Shown one piece after another: positions 9,641-21,518 of a DNA stretch of 64,000 nucleotides. Both the position numbers and the translations under genes were made by a program. Every line of letters starts with the position of its first letter. Position 1 is the first letter of the stretch. The notes beneath the pieces are model-generated. The model did no database searches, was not told the DNA's origin, and saw only the letters and a program-made list of their open reading frames with translations. Origin of the DNA: Paracyclopina nana (taxonomy: Eukaryota; Arthropoda; Copepoda; Cyclopoida; Cyclopettidae); assembly GCA_019096065.1 (NCBI GenBank), contig JAGUCH010000003.1:2294001-2358000 (forward strand), given 5' to 3'.

Positions 9641-11690
9641 ATGTTGCTGCCATTGCTCATAATACTTTCAATTTACGGCTCTGATGGCTTGGTGGTGGAT
9701 TGCAATTTTGTGCAAATGGGCACAGTTTGCCCCCTCACAATGAGCAATGTGATAGACATCGAACATGAGAGTGACTACATGGATAGTGCTGAGGGCTGCC
9801 AGTATATGTGCTTCATCGATGAAGGCTGCAAAAACTTCACTTACTTTGCCAATGAGGGTGGCATGAGGTGCATCATGTTTAGGTCTTGTGAGACAACTAT
9901 GCCCTGCAACAAATGCTTGTCTGGGCCTGACGAACCACCCATCATGAAATGCAGCCAGACTGGCAAAAGGAGTGAAGCCCTAACAGCCCGTGAGGAAGGC
10001 CCAGAAATCACCACTTTTAGGCCCAAGCAGATCCCAAGGCTGCCTAAGCAAATTGAGGGAGATGACAACTCGAATGACACAGAGTTCATTGATGAAGGCC
10101 TTTTAGCAGGAGAAGAGCCAAAAGAGCCTGAGTTGACCACTAGTACAACCACAACAACTACAACCACAACTACTTTAACTACTACTACAACAACTACTAC
10201 TACAACTACTATTTCTACAACAGAAACAACAACTACTCCCTCTACTACAACAACAATTACTACAACCTCAACAACACCCTCAAGGACTGAGGCTAGAACA
10301 ACTACTGAATCCTTGGTTGAACCTCCCATCTTACTAGATTATGAAGATGATGAGGAAGATGAAGAAGAACCTGAAGTTGTAGCAAAAACACCTTCAGATG
10401 TTGAGGAGCCTTTCAATTTTGAAGTAGCCACCTCTGATGATGATGCAGTTGATCCAGACCTCATCAAAGAAGGTGTCTTGAAGACCAACACCAAACCAAT
10501 GACCTTTTATCACTGCATGATTGGAGGATATGGCCCCTCAGGTCCAATATCTGCAGTTGGTCATGTGGGAGCAGCCTTCATTCAGAGGTCAAGCCCAATC
10601 ATTTCCCCACTGCCCCCCTCTTATCCTTTAGGAAGTCAAGGGGTCTTTTCCACAATTTACAAGAAGAAAGTGTTTGTGTGCAGTCCTGGAGCAGCAGTTG
10701 ACAATCCTCAGTTCTTTAGCTTCTTCTCCCAAGGCCAAAGGCTCTTTCAACCAGGCCAATGCTCCATCTATGAGCCGGAAGTGAAAGAGTGGCAACCTTA
10801 TGGTACACCATTGAATTCATACAGAGGAGGAGCAGCCATGACTCGAATGGGCAGATTCATTGTGGCATCTGGGGGAAACAGGTTTCCAGCCCCACTCAGC
10901 TCAATTGAGGTGTTGAACATAAAAAATCCAGAGAAGTGGAAAACTCTATCCAAGCTTATCTTGCCTAATCCTACTTATGACCATTGCATGGTGGCTGTTA
11001 ACAATACGGCCATTTTTGTCACTGGTGGCTATGCTCAAGAGTCCCAGGCTTACATGTTGGACCTATTGGGGAAAAAGTTCACATCAGAAGAGCCCATGAA
11101 GCAGCCAAGGAGAAAGGTTAGTAGACTAAAGATGGCAACTCTTTTTTCCTTGAAGCGATATCGAAAAAAGATCATTCCTGAAAAGGCGGCTTCTTTTCTG
11201 AATAGCGCTGCACAAAAAAGCTTCAAAAGTTTCCTACATACTTGCCTCAAGTTGGTTATCAGCTAAGCTATTCTGCTTTGCTGAAACGACTTTAAAGTTA
11301 GCCACTTCCAACAGAGACATGTTTTAAAACTCTTTTTAATTTCAGCATACTTGTGTAAAAGCCAGAGTTAATGGAAGGGATGGAGTGATAGTAGCCGGTG
11401 GCTCCTCGGATGCTGATCCAGCATTGAATTTGGTGGAATTTTTTGACTTGGAAACTTCCAGATGGATGAGCCTTGGAAGAACACGAGAGGGTCGCAGATA
11501 TCCTGGAATCATGGTCATGGGCAAGCACTTGCTGATTGCTGGGGGAGAAAACACAGACTCGATTGGACGTACAATCATCCTGGATTCAATGGAAACTCTC
11601 ATGGGAAACAAATGGACACCACTCAGACAAAAGCTACCAGAGAGAAGAAGCAGATTCTCCTTGTTGAGAATACCTCGAAATTATGTATGA
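9641..11690 (+). CDS. Secreted PAN/apple-like, Thr-rich, kelch-repeat protein
   Basis: Exons 9641-11116 and 11346-11690 (229-bp intron, phase 0), 606 residues. A signal peptide (MLLPLLIILSIYGSDG) is followed by a cysteine-rich PAN/apple-like module (residues about 20-95, with EGCQYMCFIDEGCKNFTYF), a mucin-like Thr tract encoded by ACA/ACT runs (about 10135-10280), and an acidic linker. From residue about 285 onward come kelch-type beta-propeller repeats (RGGAAMTRMGRFIVASGG, YDHCMVAVNNTAIFVTGGY, GVIVAGGSSDADPALNLVEFFD, GIMVMGKHLLIAGGEN). Extracellular kelch proteins with an N-terminal apple domain are a metazoan secretory type; binding partners are unknown. AATAAA lies at 11882-11887. Confidence 0.75.
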
Positions 11691-11715
11691 TGATGAATGC
11701 TTCTAAAAATGCTGC

Positions 11716-11811
11716 AATTGCAGCAATTTAGTAGTGAATGCCCAATGTCCAGTCTATATGCATAATTGCAGCAATTTAGTAGTGAATGCCCAATGTCCAG
11801 TCTATATGCAT
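11716..11811. repeat. 48-bp tandem duplication in the 3' region of the PAN/kelch gene
   Basis: Two adjacent 48-bp copies, 11716-11763 and 11764-11811, appear identical by eye. They lie between the stop codon (11690) and the poly(A) signal at 11882, so they are likely part of the 3' UTR. Confidence 0.85.
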
Positions 11812-11889
11812 ATTTGTGCTAGTTTCACTGGAAAAGAGCAGGAATTAAAGCAATTAATTGCTGAAAGACTGATGAGTAAAAAATAAACA

Positions 11890-12640
11890 AGTTTGGAAGC
11901 AAGCTCCACGTCGCACAGATGTGGCCCAAAATTTTGCCTGGCAAAATCGCCCACATGTGGTTGACAAATGTTGCAAGAAGTGGAGCAAGTGAGCTAAATT
12001 ATGACCTCAAAGTGTTGTTTTTTTCTTCGTGCTCAGATTAAATGCCAACATGTGTAGTAGCATTTGAGGATCAGGCTTTTCTAAAAGCACTGTCACAGCT
12101 GAGAGCTGTGCAATTTTGAGCACATCAGTAAGCAAGGAAAATTGGGCAAACTTCAATTGGGCCCCGCCCATTGGCAGCTCTCATTCTAAGCTCTCAATTC
12201 ATAATTATCAGAAGGAAAAGCCTGTTTTTGGAGCAGTGTCCTCAGAAGCATGCCAAGCAATCTTGCCAGCAACATGTGCGCGAAAAGTTGACCTCGTTTT
12301 GCCCCATATTATCTCATCTTCAGTTGGCCCCATGTTAGCCAGAGGTGCGGACGAACCGCCCTGGCACTTTGTGGGCCCACACCCCAATATAGTTCCTGAA
12401 TACTGAAGGAAGACAGTCGCCTCAAGACTGCCCAAACAAGACTTTTGATGAGACAGCCGTTGGTGAGCCTCTGCTCAAAGCAGTATGCCGGATACAGGAC
12501 AGGTACACAACTCCTACCCTTAATCATAGAAATGGCGCCTTCATCTTTCTTCAACTCAAGTGATTTTGGTGGGTACTAGATTTCAACTGGAATGCCCCCA
12601 ATGACGCGGAGACATCCGATTGATAGAGGCCACCACAACC
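11890..12640. other. Intergenic region upstream of the collagen gene; nothing recognised
   Basis: About 750 bp with mixed composition. An open frame at 12116-12406 has no recognisable domain and no plausible start context, so it is not called. No TATA box is evident directly before the collagen ATG. Confidence 0.5.
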
Positions 12641-15600
12641 ATGATACACTTAGAATTATGTAGCACAATCGTCGTCGTCGTCCTCATCATCTCATGCGCG
12701 GAGACGAACGGGGCCCTTGGTCCTCCCGGTAAGTAAACTCAAATGAGGCGCATTACTTAATGCGGTGTTCATCTACGCCATATTTCCTCATCATAACAAA
12801 ACTACCGAATTCAGAACTCCGTCAGTTTCGTAACCAGTGATATCAACTATCAGAAATTAAAAAATCAACTTTTAAGAATCAGCACCAGCACTTATGCCCT
12901 GTTCATGTACGCCCAAAACTTCTAAGGAAAATGCACGAAAAACACCTTTTAAGGAAAGGAGAAAAACCTCAAGGCATTCTTAATACATGAACAAGGCATA
13001 AGTTTTTAGCTCATACTTTTATTACTAAGGTAATATATTTGCATATGGAAAAAGGTGTCCAGGATAAGGATCCGTCATTTCCTTAATAGATGAACACCGC
13101 ATAAGCCCGCACCAAAATTAAACCACAACAAAAATAAAGTAAAAAATGACTGTCAACCCAACTTGGTTCACCTGGACAGTAATAAGAGACATTTTTGCCA
13201 AATATCGCGCTAAAACAGCATTTTTTCAAGATTTTCACCAGAATAATTTTCAGCTGAAAACGAAATTTCAATGTTAAAATTCTGTTAAAAGATAGAAAAG
13301 TGCGATGGTAATTTGTATTTGTTTGGACAGATTTGCGCATAAAATGTGAAAAATTACCCATAAACTGGCTATAAAGATGGCAATCAGATGAACAGTACCC
13401 CACAAAAGCTTTCTCTTTCGCAGGTTCGATTGATCTCATCGACAGGCTCAACCTCCAAGCCCAGCCTCCGGGCATCGAGGCTGTCGATGGCTTCTGCCCG
13501 AACCGGGAGGGCTCCCAAGGGACGGCCACTTCCGATATAGCCTACGTCATCAAGGATCGGAGCTCGGCTAGCATCCCCACCGCCAAGTTGTTCCCTGATG
13601 GCTTCCCCTCGGACTTTTCACTTTTGACCACCTTCATGGCCGACCCCAAGACTAAAGAGATGCTTTTCACAGCGTACAACATCGATGGCAAGGAGGTCTT
13701 GTCGGTCAAAATTGGCAGGAGGCTCAGGCTTGTCTACCAGGGGATCAACACGAAGAATAAGCAAGTCATCAAATTTGGAGCTCGGCTAGCGGACGGAAAG
13801 TAAGCACACAAGAAAAAGCATTATTTCCGGCTCCTTAAAAAAGTGTACAACAATGTATCTCGTTAGCTACAGCAAGTTTAAAAGATTGTGAGCGTAAAAA
13901 GGCTGCATTGTCCATATAGCAATTACTTCGATATCTGTTAAAAACAATGTGTGTATGAGTTTATATAATTTCAGGTGGCATCGTTTGGGCGTCAGCGTCA
14001 AGGGCAATTCAATCACCGCCATCGTTGATTGCAAAAAGCAGCAAAATCGCGCAATAGACCGAGATCCCGATGACACCATTGCCAATGATGGCATTGTCTT
14101 GCTGGGTCAAGAGATTGAAGAGCAGACTTACTTCGAAGGCAAAATCCAACAACTGACCCTCGTGCCCAACCCAGAAGCTGCCTACGAGCTCTGCCAGCAG
14201 TACGTGCCAGACTGCACGGAGCCAATGCCAAAACCCCAACAGGATGACAGCATGGTCAGCTACCGAGGGATGGACGAGGATGAAATACTTAACCGCGAGG
14301 GCCTCTCTCCTCAAGAATACTTGGAATTTACTGAGAGAGAACGAGACCCAGAAATTGAGCAACCTGTAGAGCCTGAAATGACATTTGTCTCAACGCCCGG
14401 TGAGCCTGGACCCAGAGGGCCACCAGGACCACCTGGACCCGTGGGTGAACCGGGACCGAAGGGAGAGGATGGCAGGGATGGCCTGAATGGCATGGACGGC
14501 GTTCAAGGACAGCCAGGAAATGTCTTGATCATCCCCACCAACACTGGGAGCAAAGGTCCCGATTCCAGCCTACAAAGCATGATTTCTCAGGCCATGTCCA
14601 ACTTGATTGGACCTAGAGGACCCATGGGATTAACTGGCTTGCCAGGATCGTCAGGACCACCTGGAGATCCAGGAATCAAGGGAGATGAAGGACCCCCAGG
14701 AGACCCTGGTGTACCTGGGGCCAGAGGACCACCAGGTAGATTATCGTAGTTATGAAGAGGCCAGATGAGACCACAAAATAATTTTTCAGGTCCTGCTGGT
14801 TTGGAGGGAAAACAAGGTCTACCAGGCAGGGACGGGGAGCGGGGTAACTCAGGTCCGGCTGGGCCCAAAGGAGAGCCAGGACTTCAAGGCCTGCCTGGTT
14901 TACCAGGTGAAAAAGGTGAACGAGGTTTCAAGGGAGCCGAGGGATCAAAGGGTGACCGAGGAAGCAATGGCCTGGCTGGTGATGATGGACCGCCTGGTTT
15001 ACCTGGGGTTCCTGGTGAAATGGGAGCAAGAGGATTTCCAGGACCTAGAGGATTCGCAGGCTTGCCTGGTCCACCTGGCATTCCAGGAACTGAAGGCAGC
15101 CAAGGAGCTAAGGGAAATGAAGGCCCAACAGGACCCCCTGGTCCCCCTGGGCAATCAGGATCTAAGGGTCCCATCGGTCCACCAGTAAGTTTTAGGCAAT
15201 TTGACCCAAAAAGAATTTTCTTAAGTTTCTACCCTTAGGGCCCTGTCGGACCACTTGGACCACCTGGACAGGCTGGACCCAGAGGAAAACCAGGACTTCC
15301 AGGATTACCTGGTTCAGATGGTGTTGCTGGTAACCCAGGACAGCCTGGAGCTGCTGGACCCAAAGGTCACATTGGGCCCCCTGGACATGCTGTAAGTTAT
15401 TGTTAACTTATTAAAAGCCTTGAGGAAAATAAATATTATTTCAGGGTCCAGTTGGCTTTCCTGGCCCTAGAGGGGTTAAAGGTGACCAAGGAGAAAGAGG
15501 CACTGCTGGAGAACAAGGCCAGAAAGGAGAACAAGGTAATGAAGGGATCAAGGGAGACATGGGAGAAAAGGGTGATCGTGGTATGCCTGGTCCTTTGGGC

Positions 15601-18600
15601 AAACCTGGAGATCCTGGACCTCAAGGTGCAAAAGGTAGTGAGGGTCCTCGGGGAGAAGCTGGAGCTCTGGGTCCACCGGGAGAAAAGGGTAAAATTGGCA
15701 CTCCTGGTTTTGCTGGTTACCCTGGAGGACCTGGTGATAAGGGTGACAAAGGCCAACAGGGCAGCGATGGTGTTCCAGGAGCCAAAGGAGAGAGGGTAAA
15801 AGTCAAAGTCACTAGTCTGATCGAATGTACTGTTCAAAACCGTATACGCAAAAAACCGTGCCGTTATATTCCGTTTCGTTATCTTCCGTTCCGTTATATT
15901 CCGTCCCGTTATATTCCGTTCCGTTATATTCCATTCCGTTATATTCCGTTCCGTAAAAATCCGTTTGGTGGGGTAATCTTTTTCTTTAGAAGGTTTGGTG
16001 AGTTCAATTTTAAAAGTTGCTACAGTGATTGCGCAACAGCTATCATGAAACCTTTTCTTTCAAGTTTGGGCTGGTTTGTGCAGGTTTGGGCGAGTTTGTG
16101 CCCAAACTCCTTTTATAGCAGCAATTTCAATGTTTAAGTTGATAATTAAACCACTTCCAATAGGATTTGGAAGCAGAAACTTTATATTTGGGCTCTCCTC
16201 ATCATAAGGGAGCTTTTTGCATTAGAATTTTGAAAATCTAAAGGTTTGGGCGAGTTTGTGTTTTTTAAGTTTATAAGCTAAAAATATCATTTCATGAATA
16301 GTAAAATGGCAAATGGTCTACAAATAGGTTCTGAACCTTGAAAAAACTTGAAAACTTGAAAATCTAAAGGTTTGGGCGAGTTTGGGCGGACAGACTATTA
16401 TAAAGTATTCTATCATTCTTTAAATGACTTTTCAAGGTACTTCCCATTGGATTTGGACATTAAAAATGGTATATTTTTGCTCTGCTAATGCCACTGGATC
16501 TACCTGCATTGAAATTTTTAAGATTAAAAAGTTTGGGCGAATTTGGGCATTTTATATGGTCCCGTTTTTAACTGAGATGATTTATACGGATTTTTACGGA
16601 AGGGAATATAACGGAACGGAATATAATGGAACGGAATTTAACGGAACGGAATTTAGCGGCACGGATTTTTGCGGACACGGATTTCAACAGATATACCGTC
16701 TGATCAATTCATGCTTAAAGAAATAGTTATATAGGGAAGGGACGGAGCCATTGGAGAAAGAGGCCAAACTGGACCCAGGGGATTCAGGGGAAAGAGAGGA
16801 AGAAGAGGAAGCCAAGGGTTTACAGGGCCAAAAGGTGACACAGGGCAACCTGGACCTCCAGGTCCTGTTGGCTCACCTGGTCAAGATGGCCCTGAAGGTC
16901 TCAGAGGCCCCACTGGTGAAGTTGGTGTTCCAGGCATGCCAGGCAAAGATGGTATCAGAGGACCCCCAGGAGAGAGGGGCGCACCAGGCGAAAATGGTCC
17001 ACCAGGACCAACTGGCCAACCAGGTACAATTGGTCCCCCTGGACCTGCAGGAGACACAGGTGCCTCTGGTGAAACTGGTCCACCTGGACCTCCTGGTGTC
17101 CCTGGTGAATCAGGAAGGCCTGGAGAATCAGGCAAAGAGGGCCCCCCTGGACCACTTGGTCCTCAAGGAAAAACTGGTCTCACAGGAACCCCTGGTTTAC
17201 CTGGCTTCCCAGGAGAGAGAGGATTGCCTGGTTTACCAGTAAGATCTTCTTTGACAAAAGTTTTCCTACTACACATGCTCAAACAATAGGGAATGCCTGG
17301 TCTCAAAGGGCAGTCTGGCCCTCCTGGCCCACATGGACCTCAAGGAGATAAGGGTCAGCAAGGAGATGCAGGAAGTGAAGGACCATCAGGACCTGAAGGA
17401 AGAAGTGGACCTCCTGGAGGACCTGGAAGGCCAGGGGAAAAAGGAGAAATTGTAAATATTGCATTTCTTATTTTCACTATAAGTTTAAATCACAAAATCT
17501 ATTAGGGTCTCACTGGATTTCCTGGGCCTACTGGACGAGATGGACTTCCTGGCCGACCTGGGCTTCCTGGACCCCCAGGTCCAATTGGTGAACCAGGTGA
17601 AGATGGAAATAAGGGTGAAATTGGTATTCCTGGAGAAAAGGGCTTTAAGGGCGATAAGGGAGACTATGGTCCTCCTGGTCCAATGGGCTCAAGAGGCCCC
17701 CCAGGAAATAAGGGGGCTGTTGGACCACCTGGAGACAAAGGTCTTCAAGGAGAAATGGGGCGACAAGGAGCAAAGGGTGAAGAAGGCCCAACGGGTGTAA
17801 CAGGACCGCCTGGTCAATCTGGCCCTCAAGGCATCCCAGGACCACCAGGCTTGAAAGGAGAACAGGGTGACTATGGATTGGTTGGTCAACCTGGGCCAGC
17901 TGGTCAACCTGGTGAACCTGGACCAATTGGAGCCAAAGGTGGTGATGGAATTCCAGGCGCTCCTGGCCCTGAAGGCCCTCAAGGAGAAAAGGGAGATCCA
18001 GGAATACCTGGTATCCCTGGCCCCCGAGGAAAAGATGGAGTCCATGTAAGCTGCCCTAGAAACCTCATTCAGAATGTGTGAAAAACCACTTCCTTTCAAT
18101 TAGGGATTGATTGGGCCACCAGGTCCCAAGGGAGAAGAGGGCAAGCCAGGCTTGCAGGGATCACCAGGGCCAAGGGGTGTTATTGGCCCAGAAGGGCCAA
18201 AAGGCAACCCTGGTGCTCCTGGCTTCCCTGGTAATAGAGGTGAGCAAGGTCCCAATGGCATGAAAGGAGAGCCTGGCCAACCTGGAGATGATGGAAAACA
18301 AGGTGACCCTGGCCAACCTGGTGACGCTGGGCCAAGAGGTGATGCAGGTTTGCAAGGAGCCCCAGGAAAGGAAGGCCAGCCTGGACCTCCAGGAAGACAA
18401 GGCAACACAGGTCTTGCTGGTGACAAGGGTGACATTGGGCCTTTAGGACCTCCAGGTCCACCAGGTCCTCCTGGTGAGCAAGGCATTCCTGGAATTGAAG
18501 GTGGAATTGGTCCCAGAGGAAACCCAGGCCCTGCGGGTGATGTAGGAGCTCCTGGCGTATCAGGAAAGCCAGGAATACCAGGACCACCCGGAGATGTGGG

Positions 18601-19840
18601 ACCTCGGGGTTTGAAGGGTAAAAGAGGACGTCGAGGCATCAAAGGTCACGCAGGAACAATTGGTATGCCTGGCAGCAAGGGTGATATGGGAGAAAAGGGA
18701 GAGATGGGTCCCAAAGGTCCAACTGGACTTCCTGGGCCAAAAGGAGAGACAGGAAAGGTCGGACCTCCAGGAATGAAGGGAGCAGATGGCCCCCCAGGAC
18801 TTCCAGGCCTGGAAGGTCCCCCTGGTCCAAAGGGTACTGCTGGTGTTGCTGGAGCAAAGGGGGACACGGGTCCACAAGGAACACCAGGCCCCCCTGGCCC
18901 ACCAGGAGAACTTCCCTTACTCCCTCCAGACATACTTTTCCAAAAGGATGAGCCATTTGGAGGATTGAGAAGCAGGCGTGAAATTAGAGGTGACCAAGGG
19001 GGAACTGTTCAATCTAGGCCCCAACAGGAAGAAGATGTTGACCTGGTCACTGTGTACACAGATGTGTACAACATGCGTATTGAACTTGAGAAGATGAAGA
19101 AACCTATAGGCACTAAGAACAACCCTGCCAGATCTTGCAAAGACCTCTACTTTGGCCATCCTCAGCTGAAAGATGGCTTTTACTGGATTGATCCTAACCT
19201 TGGCATGAATGATGATGCAGTTAAGGTCTACTGCAGCATGTCCACAGGGGGAGAAACTTGCATCCATCCCGATGTTCATACCAGCAAAATGCCTAATATA
19301 CCCTGGAGGAAGAGTAACGATGGGTGGTATTCCAACCTGAGAGGAGGCTTCAAGGTACCTTCCATCCATATTTTGACATTTGAATGCAGTTATTCTGGTA
19401 TTTTCTCTCTCAGATCACTTATGACTCTGTTGGAACGGTTCAGTTTGCTTTCCTGAGAATGCTGAGCTTGCAGTCCAGTCAAAACTTCACTTACACCTGC
19501 ATCAATTCAGTAGCCTGGTATGACAATGCAGCTCGAGGCTACGATATGTCTCTTAAGCTCTTGGGTGATAACGAAGATGAGTTCTCGGCAACTCACAACA
19601 GGCCAAATGTGGCGGAAGATGGTTGCAGGGTATGACAAATCAACTTTTTTACTCTTAAAAGAATGTAATCGGATTTTTATAATTGCATGCCCACAGACTC
19701 GAAAATCCGAGGAAAAGACCATCTTCAACTTGGTGACTGAAAAGCTATCCCAATTGCCAATTGTGGATTTCTTCCCAGTCGACTATGGCTTGCCCCATCA
19801 AGCGTTTGGTTTTGAAGTGGGCCCAGTTTGCTTCAAATAA
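12641..19840 (+). CDS. Fibrillar procollagen alpha chain, type V/XI-like
   Basis: Twelve exons: 12641-12728, 13424-13799, 13975-14735, 14790-15184, 15239-15391, 15445-15795, 16735-17238, 17290-17451, 17506-18045, 18104-19354, 19414-19629 and 19697-19840. They sum to 4941 nt in frame (1646 residues). Order of parts: signal peptide, TSPN/laminin-G-like domain (about residues 30-220, with VDGFCP and [15 protein letters not shown]), an acidic variable segment, a short minor Gly-X-Y helix, a non-helical hinge (near [16 protein letters not shown]), the long major triple helix, and the COLFI C-propeptide from [22 protein letters not shown] to [10 protein letters not shown]. Exons of the helix begin with a Gly codon and mostly have 51-58-bp introns. 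Intron 1 carries nested inverted repeats; intron 6 carries mobile element A. It forms extracellular fibrils as a homo- or heterotrimer. Confidence 0.92.
12760..13102. mobile_element. Inverted-repeat element in collagen intron 1 (outer pair)
   Basis: ATGCGGTGTTCATCTA at 12760-12775 is matched by its perfect reverse complement at 13087-13102. A second, similar pair lies inside (12891-12909 and 12984-13002). No coding capacity. This looks like a MITE-like inverted-repeat element holding a nested relative; boundaries and target duplication were not established. Confidence 0.5.
12891..13002. mobile_element. Nested 112-bp inverted-repeat unit (inner pair)
   Basis: CTTATGCCCTGTTCATGTA (12891-12909) pairs with 12984-13002 at 18 of 19 positions. 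Its tips resemble those of the enclosing pair (CTTATGC..TGTTCAT.TA), suggesting a relative inserted in, or a duplication of, the same family. Confidence 0.5.
15823..16697. mobile_element. Element A: 875-bp foldback-like element in collagen intron 6
   Basis: It is flanked by an 8-bp direct repeat GTCTGATC (15815-15822 and 16698-16705). Left and right ends are inverted: CTGTTCAAAACCGTATACGC on the left matches the reversed right end CTGTTGAAATCCGTGTCCGC. Further in, both arms are pentamer-phased subrepeats (left 15861-15965, units such as CCGTT/ATATT; right about 16588-16685, ACGGA/ATATA). The core (16084-16560) holds diverged tandem units beginning GTTTGGGCGAGTTTG at 16084, 16244 and 16370, with a further start at 16531 (spacings 160, 126, 161 bp). 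No ORF of note. Removing the element plus one target copy reduces the 939-bp intron to 56 bp, like its neighbours. Confidence 0.8.
16084..16560. repeat. Core tandem repeats of element A, about 160-bp unit
   Basis: Units start with GTTTGGGCGAGTTTG. The first and third units share a similar interior (ACTTCC-AT-GGATTTGGA and downstream), so they are diverged copies rather than a shared short motif. The middle unit is shorter (126 bp). Confidence 0.65.
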
Positions 19841-21475
19841 TTTTCTATGTTGTGAATTGTGTACCATGTTAGTTTGTAAGGATTTAATTTTAGTTACGGC
19901 CATTTTTATGTTATTATCTTAGTTAGTAAGGATTTTCATTGCACCAAAACGACTGTTATATAATGCGAAAATATCTGCCACCTTTGTTTACAACTAATGT
20001 TGTCCACAAGTATTCAAGTGCACGAGTACTTACATGATGATCACGTGACTGTCCCCCCTTTCTGAATCTCCAAAGACAATTCAAAAGTATTCATACAGAT
20101 CTCTAGTCTGACTTAAGCTAGTAGCTTTTATGCGTAGAAGTGAGCTCAGATTAGCCCATTGACTCGAGGAATATTGGCAGATGTCATTGGTGCCAACTGA
20201 GAGGTTAGTTGCAATATGCTCAAAAATATCCTTGGATATCATGGAAATTGTGCTTCAAAATTGTGGAATTATGCTCTTAAAATAAACTAAGCACAAAACA
20301 AGTATCGAGCAAGCAAACGAATGATGTCAACAGTCTACTTTCATTTCGGCATACCATAAATGGCTATTAACACCTTTCCCGTTCTTCTCTGGTTATTGTT
20401 TATAAATTAGATGGTATGTAATTTGATGAGCCCAAATCAGAGTACTTCAAATTGGAGCTATTATAAAAAAGTTAAGTTTTAGATTTAATTCCTGCTCATC
20501 ACACTTTCTACGAATGTACTGTTCAAATTCGTATCCGTAAATATCCGTACAGTTAAAATCCGCGTTCCTAAAAATCGGGAGAAGTCACTGTGGCTTAAAA
20601 TAGGGGTAGATTTTTGGATCTACAATCATGGTGAGTTTTACAGCCTACACTTTTTTTGCTATGGGCCTTGAGATCTATAAAGGTTTGGATGCTTAAGCCT
20701 AATAACCTTCTGGGGTTTAAGATCTACATAAAAAGCATCACTTCTTTATACCTAGATTTTAAAATCTAGTTGGCTGGTTTTTTTAGATCTTTAAGCTCTG
20801 AAAAGTGTTTTTAAAAATGAAAAGTGACTTTTAAAAGAAAACTTGCAGGAACCTCAAATTTTCAGATACTCTATTTCTGATGAGACCAAGGATGAGACCA
20901 CAAATTCGCCTCCTCGATTTAGGACAACAAAACAAGAATGAAATTCAAACAAAATTTCCCACTTGCAAAAATGGCTTAAAAATTGCAGTGTATTTAAAAA
21001 AGCGTCGAGCACTCAGCCTTCTAATTTAACTAGTTTTGACCATTATAACTTAACAAGATGGTAGCAAAGCATTACGAAAAGCGGGCCAATAAATGAGCAA
21101 GGCTGCAGAGAATCTTATTTTTGAGCACTTTCCCAACCATTTGGTTGTTTTTAGAATCGAGTGACAGCTTTTTTGCTGATAGCTATAGATCATCTTGGTA
21201 GATCAACAATCAGTTCTTTCAAGCTGTTAATAAAAAGTCTTTTGACAAAGAGATGTAATTTAGCCCAATAATGCGCTCTTTTGTGATGAAAAGAAACCAA
21301 AAATACAATAGAATGATATAGTGATGTGCACATATGTAAATTGTATTCAGTCTATTGTTAAGGGGACTCAAAAGGCTAAGAAAGGGGTTAATTCTTCTAG
21401 CACACCTTTTCAAATAGGAGAACGGCTTACGCATTAACGCAGAAATATGCAGCTGGGAAAATTTGAGCAAAATCC
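19841..21475. other. Intergenic region, about 1.6 kb, with a fragment of the element family
   Basis: AT-rich with no gene recognised. It contains the lone element end D at 20512-20580. No matching opposite end was seen. Confidence 0.5.
20512..20580 (+). mobile_element. Element D: solitary end related to element A
   Basis: It begins GAATGTACTGTTCAAA, identical to the first 16 bases of element A, and continues CGTATCCGTAAATATCCG, in the same style as the A termini. No inverted partner end was found before 21.5 kb, so it is a truncated or solo end. Confidence 0.6.
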
Positions 21476-21484
21476 TATAAATAG
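21476..21484 (+). promoter_or_regulatory. TATA box of the cathepsin-like gene
   Basis: TATAAATAG, 43 bp upstream of the ATG at 21519. The expected start site is near 21506, giving a very short leader. An ATG at 21511 opens a three-codon uORF whose TGA overlaps the main ATG. Confidence 0.7.
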
Positions 21485-21518
21485 TGCACCACTGCTGCAA
21501 CTTTTCACAGATGTCACA

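Noticed and set aside
9841-10329. Minus-strand Val-rich frame
   Set aside because: Antisense of the Thr-repeat tract of the PAN/kelch gene.
12116-12406. Possible 96-residue coding region upstream of collagen
   Set aside because: No ATG, domain, signal peptide or splice context; composition not coding-like.
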